From Limobrevibacterium gyesilva (lineage in GTDB: Bacteria; Pseudomonadota; Alphaproteobacteria; Acetobacterales; Acetobacteraceae): a stretch of DNA of 64,000 nucleotides. The stretch lies in the NCBI RefSeq assembly GCF_025989185.1, contig NZ_JAPDNT010000003.1:310001-374000 (forward strand), written 5' to 3'. Of this stretch, positions 43,731 to 53,143 are shown piece by piece. Both the position numbers and the translations under genes were made by a program. The notes under the pieces are model-generated. The model searched no databases. It was not told the DNA's origin and saw only the letters and a program-made list of their open reading frames with translations. Within the stretch, counting starts at the first letter, position 1, and every line of letters starts with the position of its first letter.

Positions 43731-45145
43731 CCCCTGAGGAATACCGGCAACACGACGCGACCGGGCTGGCCGCGCTGGTGCGCCGCCGCGCGGTCAGCGC
43801 GGAGGACGTGCTGGACGCGATGATCGCGCGCGCCGAGGCCGTGAACGGCACGCTGAATGCGATCGTGCTGGAGCGCTACGACGCGGCGCGGGCGGCGATC
43901 CGGGCGGGGTTGCCGGACGGCCCGTTCACCGGCGTGCCGTATTTCATCAAGGACCTGCACGCGCCGGCGATCGGGTTGCCGCTGAGCCATGCCAGTCGGC
44001 TGTTTGCGGGCACGGACCCGGGCTTCGACAGCGAGACCATCGCCCGGCTGCGCCGCGCCGGTTTCGTGCTGGCCGGGCGCACCAACTCGCCGGAGTTCGG
44101 CATGAGCGCCAGCACCGAGCCGCGCCTGCACGGGCCCACGCGCAATCCGTGGTCTCCGGCACATTCGCCGGGCGGATCGAGCGGCGGTGCCGGCGCCGCG
44201 GTGGCCGGCGGTATCGTGCCGGCGGCGCATGCCACCGACAGCCTCGGCTCCATCCGCATTCCCGCCTCGTGCTGCGGCCTGGTCGGGCTGAAGCCGACGC
44301 GCGGCCGCAACCCGGTCGGTCCGCATCGCGGCGACGCCATGATGGGGCTGAGCCACGAGCATTGCGTCTCGCGCAGCGTGCGCGACAGCGCCGCGATCCT
44401 GGATGCGACGGCCGGCCCCGACGAAGGCGCGCCCTGGTTCACCGCCCCGCCCGCCGTGCCCTTCGCGGCCGAGGTCGGGCGCGATCCTGGGCGGCTGCGC
44501 ATCGGCGTGGTGACGGAAAGCTGGACCGGCGTGGGCGTTCACCCCGACTGCGTCGCTGCCGTGCAACATGCCGCGCAGCAATGCGCGGCACTGGGCCACG
44601 AGATCGTGCCGACGCGCATCGCCGTCGACGGCGCAGCGTTGTTCGAGGCCTGCAACACCATCCTGCTGTCCGGGCTGGCCGGGCTGGTGCGCATGCGCGA
44701 GCGCGAGTTGGGGCGTCCGGCCGCGCCGGATGAACTCGAGCCGCTGACGCGGGCTTGCGTGGCGCGGTGGGAGTCCACGCCGGCGGTGGCGCTGCACGGG
44801 GCGAATGCACGCATCAACGCGATCGTGCGACAGGCCGCGCGGCAGTTCCGCGCCTTCGACGTGATCCTGACGCCGATGCTGGCACGGCCGCCGGCCTTGC
44901 TGGGCGAGCTGACGACAGACACCGAGGACACCGATGCGTATCTGCGGCAACTCTCCGACTACGCCGCGTTCACGCCGCTGTTCAGCGCCACCGGCCAGCC
45001 GGCGATGAACCTGCCGCTGTTCCGCAATGCCGACGGGTTGCCGATCGGCGTGCAGGCGGTCGCGAAATTCGCCGACGACGCCGTGCTGTTCCGCCTCGCG
45101 GCCCAGCTGGAGCCGGGGTTCATCGGGCTGCCGGTGGACAGGTAG
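43727..45145 (+). CDS. amidase (amidase signature family)
   Basis: A 472-residue amidase. The Ser-Ser-Lys triad is visible: lysine in [10 protein letters not shown], the cis-serine in [16 protein letters not shown], and the nucleophile serine in [19 protein letters not shown] (the usual DGGGSIRIP reads DSLGSIRIP, so two glycines are replaced). [15 protein letters not shown] is also conserved. It lacks the GatA C-terminal features and no gatB or gatC is nearby, so it is a general amide hydrolase. It is translationally coupled to the ornithine-cyclodeaminase-like gene, suggesting one degradative pathway for an amino acid amide. Confidence 0.9.
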   Translation: MTPEEYRQHDATGLAALVRRRAVSAEDVLDAMIARAEAVNGTLNAIVLERYDAARAAIRAGLPDGPFTGVPYFIKDLHAPAIGLPLSHASRLFAGTDPGFDSETIARLRRAGFVLAGRTNSPEFGMSASTEPRLHGPTRNPWSPAHSPGGSSGGAGAAVAGGIVPAAHATDSLGSIRIPASCCGLVGLKPTRGRNPVGPHRGDAMMGLSHEHCVSRSVRDSAAILDATAGPDEGAPWFTAPPAVPFAAEVGRDPGRLRIGVVTESWTGVGVHPDCVAAVQHAAQQCAALGHEIVPTRIAVDGAALFEACNTILLSGLAGLVRMRERELGRPAAPDELEPLTRACVARWESTPAVALHGANARINAIVRQAARQFRAFDVILTPMLARPPALLGELTTDTEDTDAYLRQLSDYAAFTPLFSATGQPAMNLPLFRNADGLPIGVQAVAKFADDAVLFRLAAQLEPGFIGLPVDR

Positions 45146-45160
45146 GTCCAGCCAGACGTG

Positions 45161-45188
45161 AAAAGGGGCCGGCGGCTGCCGGCCCCTT
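45161..45188 (-). terminator. intrinsic terminator of clpA (possibly bidirectional)
   Basis: AAGGGGCCGGC, loop GGCT, GCCGGCCCCTT: an 11-bp perfect stem between the convergent amidase and clpA genes. On the minus strand the stem runs into TTTTC, which fits clpA termination. On the plus strand the stem is followed by GCTCGTC, weaker. Confidence 0.7.
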
Positions 45189-45197
45189 GCTCGTCTC

Positions 45198-47546
45198 CTA
45201 CTCCGCGGTCTCCGATTCCTTCTCGGAGCCGTTCTCGTCGCCATCGCCATCAGGCTTCGGCAAGGCGGGGACGGCCGCCTCGATGAACTCGAAGTCGAGC
45301 TTGTTGTCCTTCAGCGTGACCTTCACCGCGCCGCCCTTGGTCAGCTTGCCGAACAGCAGCTCCTCGGCCAGCGGCTTCTTGATGTGCTCCTGGATCACGC
45401 GGCCCAGCGGGCGGGCGCCATACAAGCGGTCGTAGCCGCGCTCCGCCAGCCATTCCTTCGCCGCCGAAGACAGCTCGATGGTCACGTTGCGGTCGGCCAG
45501 CTGGGCCTCCAGCTGCATGACGAACTTTTCGACCACCCGGCCGACGACCTCCGGTGTCAGCGCGGAGAAGGCGATGGTGGCGTCGAGGCGGTTGCGGAAC
45601 TCCGGCGTGAACATGCGCTTGATCGCGTCGTCGTCCTCGCCCACGCGCCCCTCACGGGCGAAGCCGATGGCTTCCTTGGCCATGTCGGATGCGCCGGCAT
45701 TCGTGGTCATGATCAGGATCACGTTGCGGAAATCGACCGTCTTGCCGTTGTGGTCGGTCAGCTTCCCGTGGTCCATCACCTGCAGCAGGATGTTGTAGAG
45801 GTCCTGGTGCGCCTTCTCGATCTCATCCAGCAGCAGCACGGCGTGCGGGTGCTGGTCGATCGCGTCCGTCAGCATGCCGCCCTGGTCGAAGCCGACATAG
45901 CCGGGCGGGGCGCCGATCAGGCGCGAGACACTGTGGCGCTCCATGTATTCCGACATGTCGAAGCGGATCAGTTCGATGCCCAGCGTGCTGGCAAGCTGGC
46001 GGGCGACTTCGGTCTTGCCGACGCCGGTGGGGCCGCTGAACAGGTAGTTGCCGATCGGCTTCTCGAGTTCGCGCAGGCCCGCGCGGGACAGCTTGATCGC
46101 GGCGGACAGCGCCTCGATCGCCTTGTCCTGGCCGAACACCATGGATTTCAGGTCGCGCTCCAGGTTGCGCAGCGTCTCCTTGTCGTCGGCGGAGACCGAC
46201 TTGGGGGGAATGCGCGCGATCTTGGCGACGATCTCCTCGACGTCACGCAGGGTCACGGTCTTGCGGCGCTTGTGCTCGGGCTGGAGCATGCGGCTGGCGC
46301 CGACCTCGTCGATCACGTCGATCGCCTTGTCCGGCAGCTTCCGGTCGTGGATGTACCTCGCCGACAGCTCCACGGCGCCGCGAATCGCCTCCTCGGTGTA
46401 GCGGACCTTGTGGTGCTTCTCGTAGTTGTTCTTCAGGCCGCGCAGGATCTTCACCGCGTCTTCCAGGGTCGGCTCGTTCACGTCGATCTTCTGGAAACGG
46501 CGGACCAGGGCGCGGTCCTTCTCGAAGTAGTTGCGGAATTCCTTGTAGGTGGTGCTGCCGATGCAGCGCAGGGTGCCCGAGGCGAGGGCCGGTTTCAGCA
46601 GGTTCGACGCGTCCATCGCCCCGCCGCTAGTGGCGCCGGCGCCGATGACCGTGTGGATCTCGTCGATGAACAGCACCGCGTTGGGCTGCGCCTCCAGCTC
46701 GGTCACCACCGCCTTCAGCCGCTCCTCGAAATCGCCGCGATAGCGGGTGCCGGCCAGCAGCGCGCCCATGTCCAGCGCGAAGATGGTGGATTTCGCCAGC
46801 ACCTCCGGCACGTCGCCCTCGACGATGCGCTTGGCCAGGCCCTCAGCGATGGCGGTCTTGCCCACGCCGGGGTCGCCGACATAGAGCGGGTTGTTCTTGG
46901 TGCGGCGGCACAGGATCTGGATCGTCCGCTCGATCTCGCTCTCGCGCCCGATCAGCGGGTCGATCTTGCCGGCCATCGCCTTCTTGTTGAGGTTGACGCA
47001 GTAGTTGCTCAGCGCGTCCTGGCCGCGGCGGTTCGGCTTCTCCTCGCGCTCCGGCTCGCTGCCGCCCGATTCGCTGGCCGAGCCCTGCACCGGGCGCTGG
47101 GCGCTGCGGCCGGGCGCCTTGGCGATGCCGTGGCTGATGAAGTTCACCGCGTCGAGGCGCGTCATGTCCTGCGTCTGCAGGAAATACACGGCATGGCTCT
47201 CGCGCTCGCTGAACAGGGCCACCAGCACGTTGGCGCCGGTCACCTCGTCGCGGCCGGAGGACTGCACATGGATGGCGGCGCGCTGCACCACGCGCTGGAA
47301 GCCGGCGGTGGGCTTCGGCTCGCCGGGGCGATCGGTGGCGAGTCCGGCCAGGTCCTTGTCCAGGAACTCCGTCAGGTCGGTGCGCAGCTTGTCGAGATCG
47401 ACGCCGCAGGCGCGCAGCACGGTGGCGGCGTCGCTGTCGTCGGTCAGGCCGAGCAGCAGATGCTCCAGGGTCGCATATTCGTGCCGGCGCTCATTGGCGA
47501 GCGAAAGGGCACGATGGAGCGTCTGTTCGAGATTGCGGGAGAGCAT
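45198..47546 (-). CDS. clpA: ATP-dependent Clp protease ATP-binding subunit ClpA
   Basis: A 782-residue AAA+ unfoldase. The N-domain (about 1-145, [20 protein letters not shown]) binds ClpS. The first ATPase has [15 protein letters not shown] and [14 protein letters not shown]. The second has [30 protein letters not shown] and [13 protein letters not shown]. No ClpB-type middle domain is present, and the second module carries the IGF-type loop expected for ClpP binding in the [12 protein letters not shown] region. A C-terminal acidic tail ([13 protein letters not shown]) is typical of alphaproteobacteria. It feeds substrates to ClpP, which is not in this window. Confidence 0.96.
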   Translation of the reverse strand: MLSRNLEQTLHRALSLANERRHEYATLEHLLLGLTDDSDAATVLRACGVDLDKLRTDLTEFLDKDLAGLATDRPGEPKPTAGFQRVVQRAAIHVQSSGRDEVTGANVLVALFSERESHAVYFLQTQDMTRLDAVNFISHGIAKAPGRSAQRPVQGSASESGGSEPEREEKPNRRGQDALSNYCVNLNKKAMAGKIDPLIGRESEIERTIQILCRRTKNNPLYVGDPGVGKTAIAEGLAKRIVEGDVPEVLAKSTIFALDMGALLAGTRYRGDFEERLKAVVTELEAQPNAVLFIDEIHTVIGAGATSGGAMDASNLLKPALASGTLRCIGSTTYKEFRNYFEKDRALVRRFQKIDVNEPTLEDAVKILRGLKNNYEKHHKVRYTEEAIRGAVELSARYIHDRKLPDKAIDVIDEVGASRMLQPEHKRRKTVTLRDVEEIVAKIARIPPKSVSADDKETLRNLERDLKSMVFGQDKAIEALSAAIKLSRAGLRELEKPIGNYLFSGPTGVGKTEVARQLASTLGIELIRFDMSEYMERHSVSRLIGAPPGYVGFDQGGMLTDAIDQHPHAVLLLDEIEKAHQDLYNILLQVMDHGKLTDHNGKTVDFRNVILIMTTNAGASDMAKEAIGFAREGRVGEDDDAIKRMFTPEFRNRLDATIAFSALTPEVVGRVVEKFVMQLEAQLADRNVTIELSSAAKEWLAERGYDRLYGARPLGRVIQEHIKKPLAEELLFGKLTKGGAVKVTLKDNKLDFEFIEAAVPALPKPDGDGDENGSEKESETAE

Positions 47547-47967
47547 TGGACGACGCTCCTCAATTCGGTGATCGCGGGCAGGCTAGTCACAGGCACGGCA
47601 GGCCGGGGAAAGACAGGTCCGGAAAAGCCGGTTTCACGCGAGGCTGACAGACAGTGCTTGACCGCTGATGCTGCATTCAACGCCGGAAGCGACGAAGCGG
47701 TTGCACCCTGCCGAACCACGATGCGTCATCATTCTTTCAAGAATGTACAATCGGCGCACCAGTATTTTAGTGATCTTAACTTAAAAATCGGACAGACATC
47801 GTAAAACCCGGCCGTATGGCCGGGACGGATTGCAGACGCGTCCGGCGCGGGCGCGCCATTGCGCCCGCGCAACCCGTCGCGCCGGCACGCACAACCACGC
47901 ATATCAGATCAATCTTTTCAGCAACCTGCGCCAACCGCACGCAGCCATTCGCAGCCGCGGCCCGGCG
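47547..47967. other. non-coding region between clpS and clpA
   Basis: No gene is supported. It contains the clpS terminator (47803-47824) and an A+T-rich stretch (about 47730-47800) that probably carries the clpA promoter. CATTCTTTCAAGAATG (47730-47745) is a perfect 16-base palindrome and could be an operator. Confidence 0.5.
47803..47824 (-). terminator. intrinsic terminator of clpS
   Basis: CCCGGCC-GTAT-GGCCGGG, a perfect 7-bp stem. Read on the minus strand it is followed by TTTTAC. It lies about 145 bases past the clpS stop. Confidence 0.65.
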
Positions 47968-48357
47968 CTATTCCTTTTCGATCGTGCATTGCAGCGGGTG
48001 CTGGTTCTGGCGCGCCAGATCCATCACCTGCGTCACCTTGGTCTCGGCAACCTCGTAGGTGAACACGCCGCATACGCCGACGCCGCGGCGATGCACATGC
48101 AGCATGATGCGAGTCGCTTCCTCGCGGGACTTCTGGAAGAAACGCTCCAGCACATGGACGACGAACTCCATCGGCGTGTAGTCGTCGTTCAGCATCAGAA
48201 CTTTGTACATGGCGGGCTTGCGGGTCTTCGGCCGCGTCTTGACCACCACCCCGGTGTTCGGCGCATCGCTGCCACCGCTGCCGCCGTCGGTGCGTCCACC
48301 GTCTTTGCGCTTGTCGCCGTCGCTCATCATCCGCAACCGCTCATCAAAAAGGGCCAT
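47968..48357 (-). CDS. clpS: ATP-dependent Clp protease adaptor ClpS
   Basis: About 129 residues. The adaptor domain is clear: [39 protein letters not shown], and [16 protein letters not shown]. The [11 protein letters not shown] residues bind N-degron side chains and HVHRRG contacts ClpA. The N-terminal 45 residues are Gly/Asp/Lys-rich and disordered ([16 protein letters not shown]), longer than in E. coli. The start 48357 is chosen because GGAGGA lies just upstream; an inner ATG at 48330 is possible. It delivers N-end-rule substrates to ClpA, encoded downstream on the same strand. Confidence 0.95.
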   Translation of the reverse strand: MALFDERLRMMSDGDKRKDGGRTDGGSGGSDAPNTGVVVKTRPKTRKPAMYKVLMLNDDYTPMEFVVHVLERFFQKSREEATRIMLHVHRRGVGVCGVFTYEVAETKVTQVMDLARQNQHPLQCTIEKE

Positions 48358-48575
48358 CCGTCCTCCGGGGAGGAACGGCAGGCCTGCCATGCATCGCCAA
48401 GCGGCGCCATGGCCACCTTGTGCGACAACCATATCGGAAACCGGGCCGTCGGGAAAAGAGCGTCACGCGGCCGGCACACCAGATGGTTACAGGTGCCGGC
48501 ATGACAAGGTGGCATGCGCGGACTGGAACCGCCCCGCGGGCCACGGAGTGAAACACAGAGCCTCGAAACGAAACA

Positions 48576-48633
48576 GAGGCCCGGGAGGGGGGTCCCGGGC
48601 CTCTTCCGTCAGGCCTCTCCCGCAGGAGAGGCC
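48576..48633 (-). terminator. two tandem hairpins ending the phasin transcript
   Basis: First met by minus-strand transcription: GGCCTCTCC-CGCA-GGAGAGGCC (48612-48633), then GAGGCCCGGGA-GGGGGG-TCCCGGGCCTC (48576-48603). Both stems are perfect (9 and 11 bp). After the second the minus strand reads TGTTTCGTTTC. Tandem strong terminators fit a highly expressed gene. Confidence 0.7.
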
Positions 48634-48649
48634 CGTCGTCCGTGTCGCC

Positions 48650-49192
48650 TTACGACGCGACGCGGCCGAACTTCTCAACCGCCAGCGTCACGCGGGCGGT
48701 GATCGGGGCCAGGGCCTGCTCGGCCAGCTTCAGCGACGCGTCGGTCAGCTTGCCGGTCTCGGCCATTGCCGTCTCGACCGAGCTGCGCGCTAGGTTGGAC
48801 TGCAGATCGATCGCTTCCTTCAGCGACTTCACGGCGGCCAGGGCCTTGAACACCGCCACGGTCTGGTCGAGCTGCGCCTGCGCCGTGGCGGCGAAGCTCT
48901 TGCTCAGATCCTGGACCCCGGCGGCCCAGATCTGGCCGGACTTCACCACGGCCTCGACATTGCCCTGGCCGAAGGACACGAATTCCTCGGCCGTCTTGAT
49001 CGCCTTTTCCATATTCGCCTTTACCTCTGCCTGGGTCTTCTCGAAGCCGGCAACAGCGCCGGACACGCCTTCCTTCAGAGCTGCAACCGTCTGATTGAAA
49101 CCCTGCGTCGTCGCTGCAACCGCAGTCTCGGACGTCTCAACGGCGCCTTCGGCCGACTTGGCCAGAGTTTCGCCGTTCTTCTTCGCCGCCAT
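48650..49192 (-). CDS. phaP: phasin family protein (PHA granule protein)
   Basis: A 180-residue, wholly helical, Ala/Lys/Glu-rich protein without signal or membrane segment. FNQTVAALKEGVSGAVAGFE, KAIKTAEEFVSFGQGNVEAV, SGQIWAAGVQDLSKSF, and ALAAVKSLKEAIDLQSNLAR followed by SSVE match the PHASIN_2 family. Phasins coat polyhydroxyalkanoate granules. ATG 49192 is preferred, eight bases after GAGGGAG; ATG 49198 is too close. PhaR-type palindromes lie 90-160 bases upstream, and strong tandem terminators follow. The symbol is by family; the protein could also be a non-PHA phasin. Confidence 0.88.
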   Translation of the reverse strand: MAAKKNGETLAKSAEGAVETSETAVAATTQGFNQTVAALKEGVSGAVAGFEKTQAEVKANMEKAIKTAEEFVSFGQGNVEAVVKSGQIWAAGVQDLSKSFAATAQAQLDQTVAVFKALAAVKSLKEAIDLQSNLARSSVETAMAETGKLTDASLKLAEQALAPITARVTLAVEKFGRVAS

Positions 49193-49281
49193 ATCCATCG
49201 CTCCCTCGGTCTTTGCCGCTGCGGGCCCAGGATCGTCTCGGCAAGGCTCCCGGCATCCGCCGTACCTGGCGTGAAAATCTA

Positions 49282-49296
49282 TGCTGCACTGCAGCA
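49282..49296 (-). promoter_or_regulatory. PhaR-type operator upstream of the phasin gene
   Basis: TGCTGCACTGCAGCA is a perfect palindrome containing CTGC-N3-GCAG, the site known for PhaR repressors of PHA genes in Paracoccus and Rhodobacter. It lies about 90 bases upstream of the phasin start. Confidence 0.7.
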
Positions 49297-49341
49297 ACCC
49301 TTACATATCCGCGCCCTTCAGGCGGGTCAAGTAAATATTGT

Positions 49342-49405
49342 GCGACGCAGCAAATTTTCCGGAGCGCCCGGGTCTCATGCTGAAAACGCACCGCTGCACG
49401 CCGCA
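49342..49405. promoter_or_regulatory. further TGC-N-GCA boxes in the phasin promoter
   Basis: TGCGACGCA at 49342-49350 and TGCACGCCGCA at 49395-49405 have the same half-sites with spacers of 3 and 5. Each is followed by A/T-rich DNA (GCAAATTT, GCAAATTC). They may be additional PhaR sites or belong to the divergent carboxypeptidase promoter. Confidence 0.45.
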
Positions 49406-49516
49406 AATTCGCCGATTAACCCATTCTAAATCAGGGATTTCACGCCGGTTTCGGCTGGACAACTCCGGCCGCCCGCCAGTAGTGTCGTGCCACGACGACG
49501 TGGAGATGCATACGAT

Positions 49517-50737
49517 ATGGCCGCAGGACGGCGCCTCTGTAGCCCCCGCGCGATCAAACGCGCGCTGATCTGGCCCGCCCTGCTTCTGGCTGCCCTGCTG
49601 CTGCCCAGCGAATCCGCCCGCGCGCAGATCGGGTCGGAGCGGTACAGTTCGATCGTCATCGAGGCCGCGAGCGGCCGCGTCATCTCGGCCATCAACCCCG
49701 ACGAGCAGCGCTATCCGGCCAGCCTGACCAAGATGATGACGCTCTATATGGTGTTCGAGGCGCTGCGCGACCGGCGCGTCAGCCTGACCCAGCTGGTGCC
49801 CATCTCCGGCCACGCCGCCTCGATGTCGCCGACCAAGCTCGGGCTCGTGCCCGGCAGCAAGATCACGGTGCATGAGGCGATCCTGGGGCTGGTGACGAAA
49901 TCAGCCAACGACGCCGCGGCGGCGCTGGGCGAGATGCTGGGCGGCGACGAGGGTCGGTTCGGCCAGATGATGACGCTGCGCGCCCGCGCCCTGGGGATGA
50001 GCCGCTCGGTGTTCCACAACGCATCCGGCCTGCCGGACCCCGACCAATGGTCCACGGCGCGCGACCTGGCCACGCTGGGCCGCCGCCTGGTGCAGGATTT
50101 CCCCAACGAATACCGCTACTTCAGCACCCCGAGCTTCCGCTTCCGCGGGCGCACGATCCTGACCCACGACCGGATGCTCGAAACCTATCCCGGCGCCGAC
50201 GGCATCAAGACCGGCTACACCGATGCGTCCGGCTTCAACCTCGTCACCTCCGCGGTGCGCGGCAATGTGCGGCTGATCGGCGTGGTGCTGGGCGCGGCCC
50301 GCGCCGGCGAGCGCGACCTGCACATGGCGGCCCTGCTCGACCAGGGGTTCGAGAAGCTGGACGTGCCCATGATGGCGCGGCGCGGGCGCCAGGGCGGTGG
50401 CCTCGTGACTGCTGCCCAGGCCGCCCAGCCGCCGGCCCCCTCGCCCCAGGCCAGCGTGCAACAGGTCGCGCGCGGCCGCCCGGCCCGATGGACCGTGCAG
50501 GTCGGCTCCTTCGCCAGCGAGGCCGCCGCGCGCAAGGCCGCGAACACGGCGCGCCGGCTGGCCGGATCCGGAGAGGTCCGCTTGGAGCAGGCCACGGTGC
50601 AGGGCAAGGCGGCATGGCGCGCCCAGCTCACGGGCCTCAGCGAGACCGAGGCGCGCGAAACCTGCGCGACCCTGAGCAAGCGCAAGCAGAGCTGCAGCCT
50701 GGTCAAACCCGATCCCAACCAGGTCGCCAGCCGCTGA
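49517..50737 (+). CDS. D-alanyl-D-alanine carboxypeptidase with SPOR domain
   Basis: A 406-residue penicillin-binding protein of the DacA/DacF group. The N-terminus (ALIWPALLLAALLLPSESARAQ) is a signal peptide. The active-site motifs are in order: SLTK (ASLTKMMTLY), SAN (TKSANDAAAALGE) and KTG (DGIKTGYTDASG). The C-terminal 75 residues form a SPOR domain (WTVQVGSFASEAAARKAAN), which binds denuded peptidoglycan at the division site. A Pro/Gln-rich linker (AAQPPAPSPQASVQQ) joins them. It trims pentapeptides in the periplasm. It is divergent from the phasin gene across 324 bases. Confidence 0.93.
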   Translation: MAAGRRLCSPRAIKRALIWPALLLAALLLPSESARAQIGSERYSSIVIEAASGRVISAINPDEQRYPASLTKMMTLYMVFEALRDRRVSLTQLVPISGHAASMSPTKLGLVPGSKITVHEAILGLVTKSANDAAAALGEMLGGDEGRFGQMMTLRARALGMSRSVFHNASGLPDPDQWSTARDLATLGRRLVQDFPNEYRYFSTPSFRFRGRTILTHDRMLETYPGADGIKTGYTDASGFNLVTSAVRGNVRLIGVVLGAARAGERDLHMAALLDQGFEKLDVPMMARRGRQGGGLVTAAQAAQPPAPSPQASVQQVARGRPARWTVQVGSFASEAAARKAANTARRLAGSGEVRLEQATVQGKAAWRAQLTGLSETEARETCATLSKRKQSCSLVKPDPNQVASR

Positions 50738-50762
50738 CGCGGCGGAGTGGCGCCTGCGGCGA

Positions 50763-51731
50763 TCAGGCAGCGCCGGCCCTGACCGCCCGGAACACGCGCA
50801 GCCAGTTGCCGGCGCACACCTTCGCCACCTCTTCGGCGGTCATGCCCCGCGCCGTCAGGGCGTCGCCGATCTCGCGGTGGCGGGAGAAATCCGGCATCTC
50901 GTGCTCGGCCACGCCGGCAGGCATGTCGGTGCCGATGCCCACGTGGTCGATGCCGATGGCGTCGATCAGCCGGAACAGATGCGTGATCATCCCGGCCATG
51001 CGTTCCTGCCACAACACCGCGATCCAGGCGCCGACCACGCCGCCGCTGGCGGCGACCAGGCGGGCATAGTCCAGGCTGATGAACCGCTTGTGGCCGCCAT
51101 CCGGCCGGTCCGGCCAGGCCAGGTTGGCGTGGGTGCACAGGAACGGGCGGCTGCTGGCCGCGGCGACGCCGCGCACCGTGGCCTCGGTGCAATGGGCCAC
51201 GTCGACGATGATCCCCAGCCGGTCCATGCGGCGCACCGCCTCGGCGCCGAACGCGGTCAGGCCGCCATGCACCGGCGGCGCGGTCTGGATGTCGCCGGTC
51301 TCGTTCACCACGTAGTGGGTCAGCTGGACGCTGCGCACGCCGCGCGCCGCCATCGTGTCCAGCCGGTCCAGCCGGCCTTCCAGGAAGTCGCAGCCCTCGA
51401 TGGCAAGCACCATCGCCGGGGTGTCCAGGCCGATGTCCCCGGGTTCGCGGGCGATGTGGAAGCCGGACGCGGCATAGGCGTCCAGCGTGGCCTCGGTGGC
51501 GGCCAGGCACTCGCCGGGCTCGGGCGCACGCACCTGCTTGATGGCGCGGGTGGCCAGGTCGCGGCGGATGACCGGCGCATCGGCCACCGCGGCGACGACA
51601 CAGGCGGCCACGCCGCCAGGGCCCATGCTGTCCAGCACCGCACGATCGACCGGCGCATTGCGACGGGGCATCCCGGCATGGGTGTGCATGTCGATGATGC
51701 CGGCGGGGCGGAAAGGCGGTGCGTCTACCAT
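50763..51731 (-). CDS. membrane dipeptidase family protein (peptidase M19)
   Basis: A 322-residue protein. IIDMHTHAGMP has the two metal-binding positions. AMVLAIEGCDFLEGRLDRL contains the bridging glutamate, QLTHYVVNETGD and IIVDVAHCTEATV follow, and FLCTHANLAW and HVGIGTDMPAG are typical M19 motifs. Renal-type dipeptidases of this family cleave dipeptides with D- or L- residues using two zinc ions. There is no signal peptide with ATG 51731; a longer N-terminal frame (from 51863) is open but lacks a ribosome site and does not look like a signal. It is divergent from map. Confidence 0.88.
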   Translation of the reverse strand: MVDAPPFRPAGIIDMHTHAGMPRRNAPVDRAVLDSMGPGGVAACVVAAVADAPVIRRDLATRAIKQVRAPEPGECLAATEATLDAYAASGFHIAREPGDIGLDTPAMVLAIEGCDFLEGRLDRLDTMAARGVRSVQLTHYVVNETGDIQTAPPVHGGLTAFGAEAVRRMDRLGIIVDVAHCTEATVRGVAAASSRPFLCTHANLAWPDRPDGGHKRFISLDYARLVAASGGVVGAWIAVLWQERMAGMITHLFRLIDAIGIDHVGIGTDMPAGVAEHEMPDFSRHREIGDALTARGMTAEEVAKVCAGNWLRVFRAVRAGAA

Positions 51732-51867
51732 GCGTGGAGGCTGGACCGGATGCGCCGGGACGGCAAGCGCCGTCCCCTTGCACCGCACCCCGCCCTTGCG
51801 CATGTTGCGACCAGGAAGTGCAATACAGGCTGCCGGCCCGGGCCAGCGGCGGACGGAGTTCAATCAC

Positions 51868-52674
51868 ATGGACGGCGGGACGGACGCACGACGCATCACG
51901 ATTCATGCCCCCGAAGACTTCGCGGGCATGCGCGCGGCTGGCCGGCTCGCCGCCGCGGCCCTGGACATGATCACCGAGCATGTCCGCCCCGGCGTCTCCA
52001 CCGAGCGTCTGGACCAGCTGTGCCACGAGTTCATCCTGGCGCACGGCGCGGTGCCGGCGCCGCTGAACTATCGCGGCTATCCGAAATCGATCTGCACGTC
52101 GATCAACCACGTCGTCTGCCATGGCATCCCCGGCGAGCGGAAGCTGGAGAGCGGCGACATCCTGAACATCGACGTGACCGTCATCCTGAACGGCTGGCAT
52201 GGCGACTCCAGCCGGATGTACTGCGCCGGCCCCCCCTCCACCAAGGCGCGCAACCTCATCGAAATCACCCATGAGTCGCTGCTGCGCGGCGTCGCGGCGG
52301 TGAAGCCGGGCGCCACGCTGGGCGATATCGGCCATGCCATCCAGAGCTATGTGGAGTCCAACCGGTTCAGCGTGGTGCGCGATTTCTGCGGCCACGGCAT
52401 CGGCCGGCGCTTCCACGAGGCGCCGAACGTGCTGCATTTCGGCCGCCCCGGCGAGGGCCCGGAGCTGAAGCCCGGCATGTTCTTCACCATCGAGCCGATG
52501 GTGAACGCCGGCCGCCCCGAGGTGAAGGTGCTGGACGACGGCTGGACCGCCGTCACCCGCGACCGCAGCCTCTCGGCGCAGTTCGAGCACATGATCGGCG
52601 TGACCGCCGACGGCGTGGAGGTGTTCACGCTGTCGCCCGAAGGGATCTTCAAGCCGCCCTACCCGTCCGCCTGA
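51868..52674 (+). CDS. map: methionine aminopeptidase, type I
   Basis: A 268-residue type I enzyme that removes the initiator methionine. Metal ligands are in order: DVTVILNGWHGDSSRMY (two aspartates), GHGIGRRFHEAPNVLHF (histidine), FTIEPMVNAGRPEVK (glutamate), and the last glutamate in SAQFEHMIGVT. SICTSINHVVCHGIPGERKL is the substrate-side region. ATG 51868 gives MDGGTDARRITIHAPEDF, a slightly long N-terminus. In related genomes map commonly sits beside radC; here a thioesterase and an RTX-like gene separate them. Confidence 0.95.
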   Translation: MDGGTDARRITIHAPEDFAGMRAAGRLAAAALDMITEHVRPGVSTERLDQLCHEFILAHGAVPAPLNYRGYPKSICTSINHVVCHGIPGERKLESGDILNIDVTVILNGWHGDSSRMYCAGPPSTKARNLIEITHESLLRGVAAVKPGATLGDIGHAIQSYVESNRFSVVRDFCGHGIGRRFHEAPNVLHFGRPGEGPELKPGMFFTIEPMVNAGRPEVKVLDDGWTAVTRDRSLSAQFEHMIGVTADGVEVFTLSPEGIFKPPYPSA

Positions 52675-52680
52675 TCCGTC

Positions 52681-53088
52681 ATGGGGGCGCCCTTCGTGAC
52701 CACGCAGAAGCTGCGCTTCTGCGACACCGACCAGCTGGGCCACGTCAACAACGCCGTCTACGCGGTGATGTACGAGGCGGGCCGCGCCGAGATGATGCAG
52801 GAAGCCGGCCTGCTGGCCATCGATGGCGGCTTCGGGGTGGTGATCGCGCGGCTGGAGCTCGATTTCCTGCGCGAAATGAACTGGCCCGGCGAGGTGCGGA
52901 TCGAGACCGCGCTGCACCGGATCGGCACGAAATCCCTGCATGTCCGCCAGCGGCTTCTGATCGAAGGCGAACTGGTGTCACGCGCGGCCTCGGTGCTGGC
53001 CGTGATCGACACCACCACGCGCCGCGCCGTGCCCATCACCGAAAGCTGGCGCGCCGTGCTCGGCCAGTGGCTGGTGCCCGAGGCGTAA
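52681..53088 (+). CDS. acyl-CoA thioesterase (4HBT hot-dog fold)
   Basis: A 135-residue hot-dog protein. FCDTDQLGHVNNAVYAVMYE is the 4-hydroxybenzoyl-CoA thioesterase signature with the catalytic aspartate. RLELDFLREMNWPGEVRIET and RAASVLAVIDTTTRRAVPI complete the fold. It would hydrolyse an acyl-CoA; chain length is unknown. It starts six bases after the map stop and is probably cotranscribed with it. Three strong hairpins follow. Confidence 0.88.
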   Translation: MGAPFVTTQKLRFCDTDQLGHVNNAVYAVMYEAGRAEMMQEAGLLAIDGGFGVVIARLELDFLREMNWPGEVRIETALHRIGTKSLHVRQRLLIEGELVSRAASVLAVIDTTTRRAVPITESWRAVLGQWLVPEA

Positions 53089-53103
53089 GGCAGCGGCTGG
53101 AGC

Positions 53104-53131
53104 GGTTCCCGATCCGATTGGACCGGGAACC
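53104..53131. repeat. stem-loop downstream of the thioesterase gene
   Basis: GGTTCCCGATCC-GATT-GGACCGGGAACC: a 12-bp stem with one mismatch, 15 bases past the stop. No T-run. Confidence 0.75.
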
Positions 53132-53143
53132 TCCTTGCCTCCG

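Noticed and set aside
47725-47760. Heat-shock sigma promoter for clpA (CTTGAAAG on the minus strand)
   Set aside because: The -35-like CTTGAAA is part of the palindrome and no matching -10 was found at the expected spacing.
45384-47804. 806-codon plus-strand frame opposite clpA
   Set aside because: Shadow of clpA; no recognisable motif.
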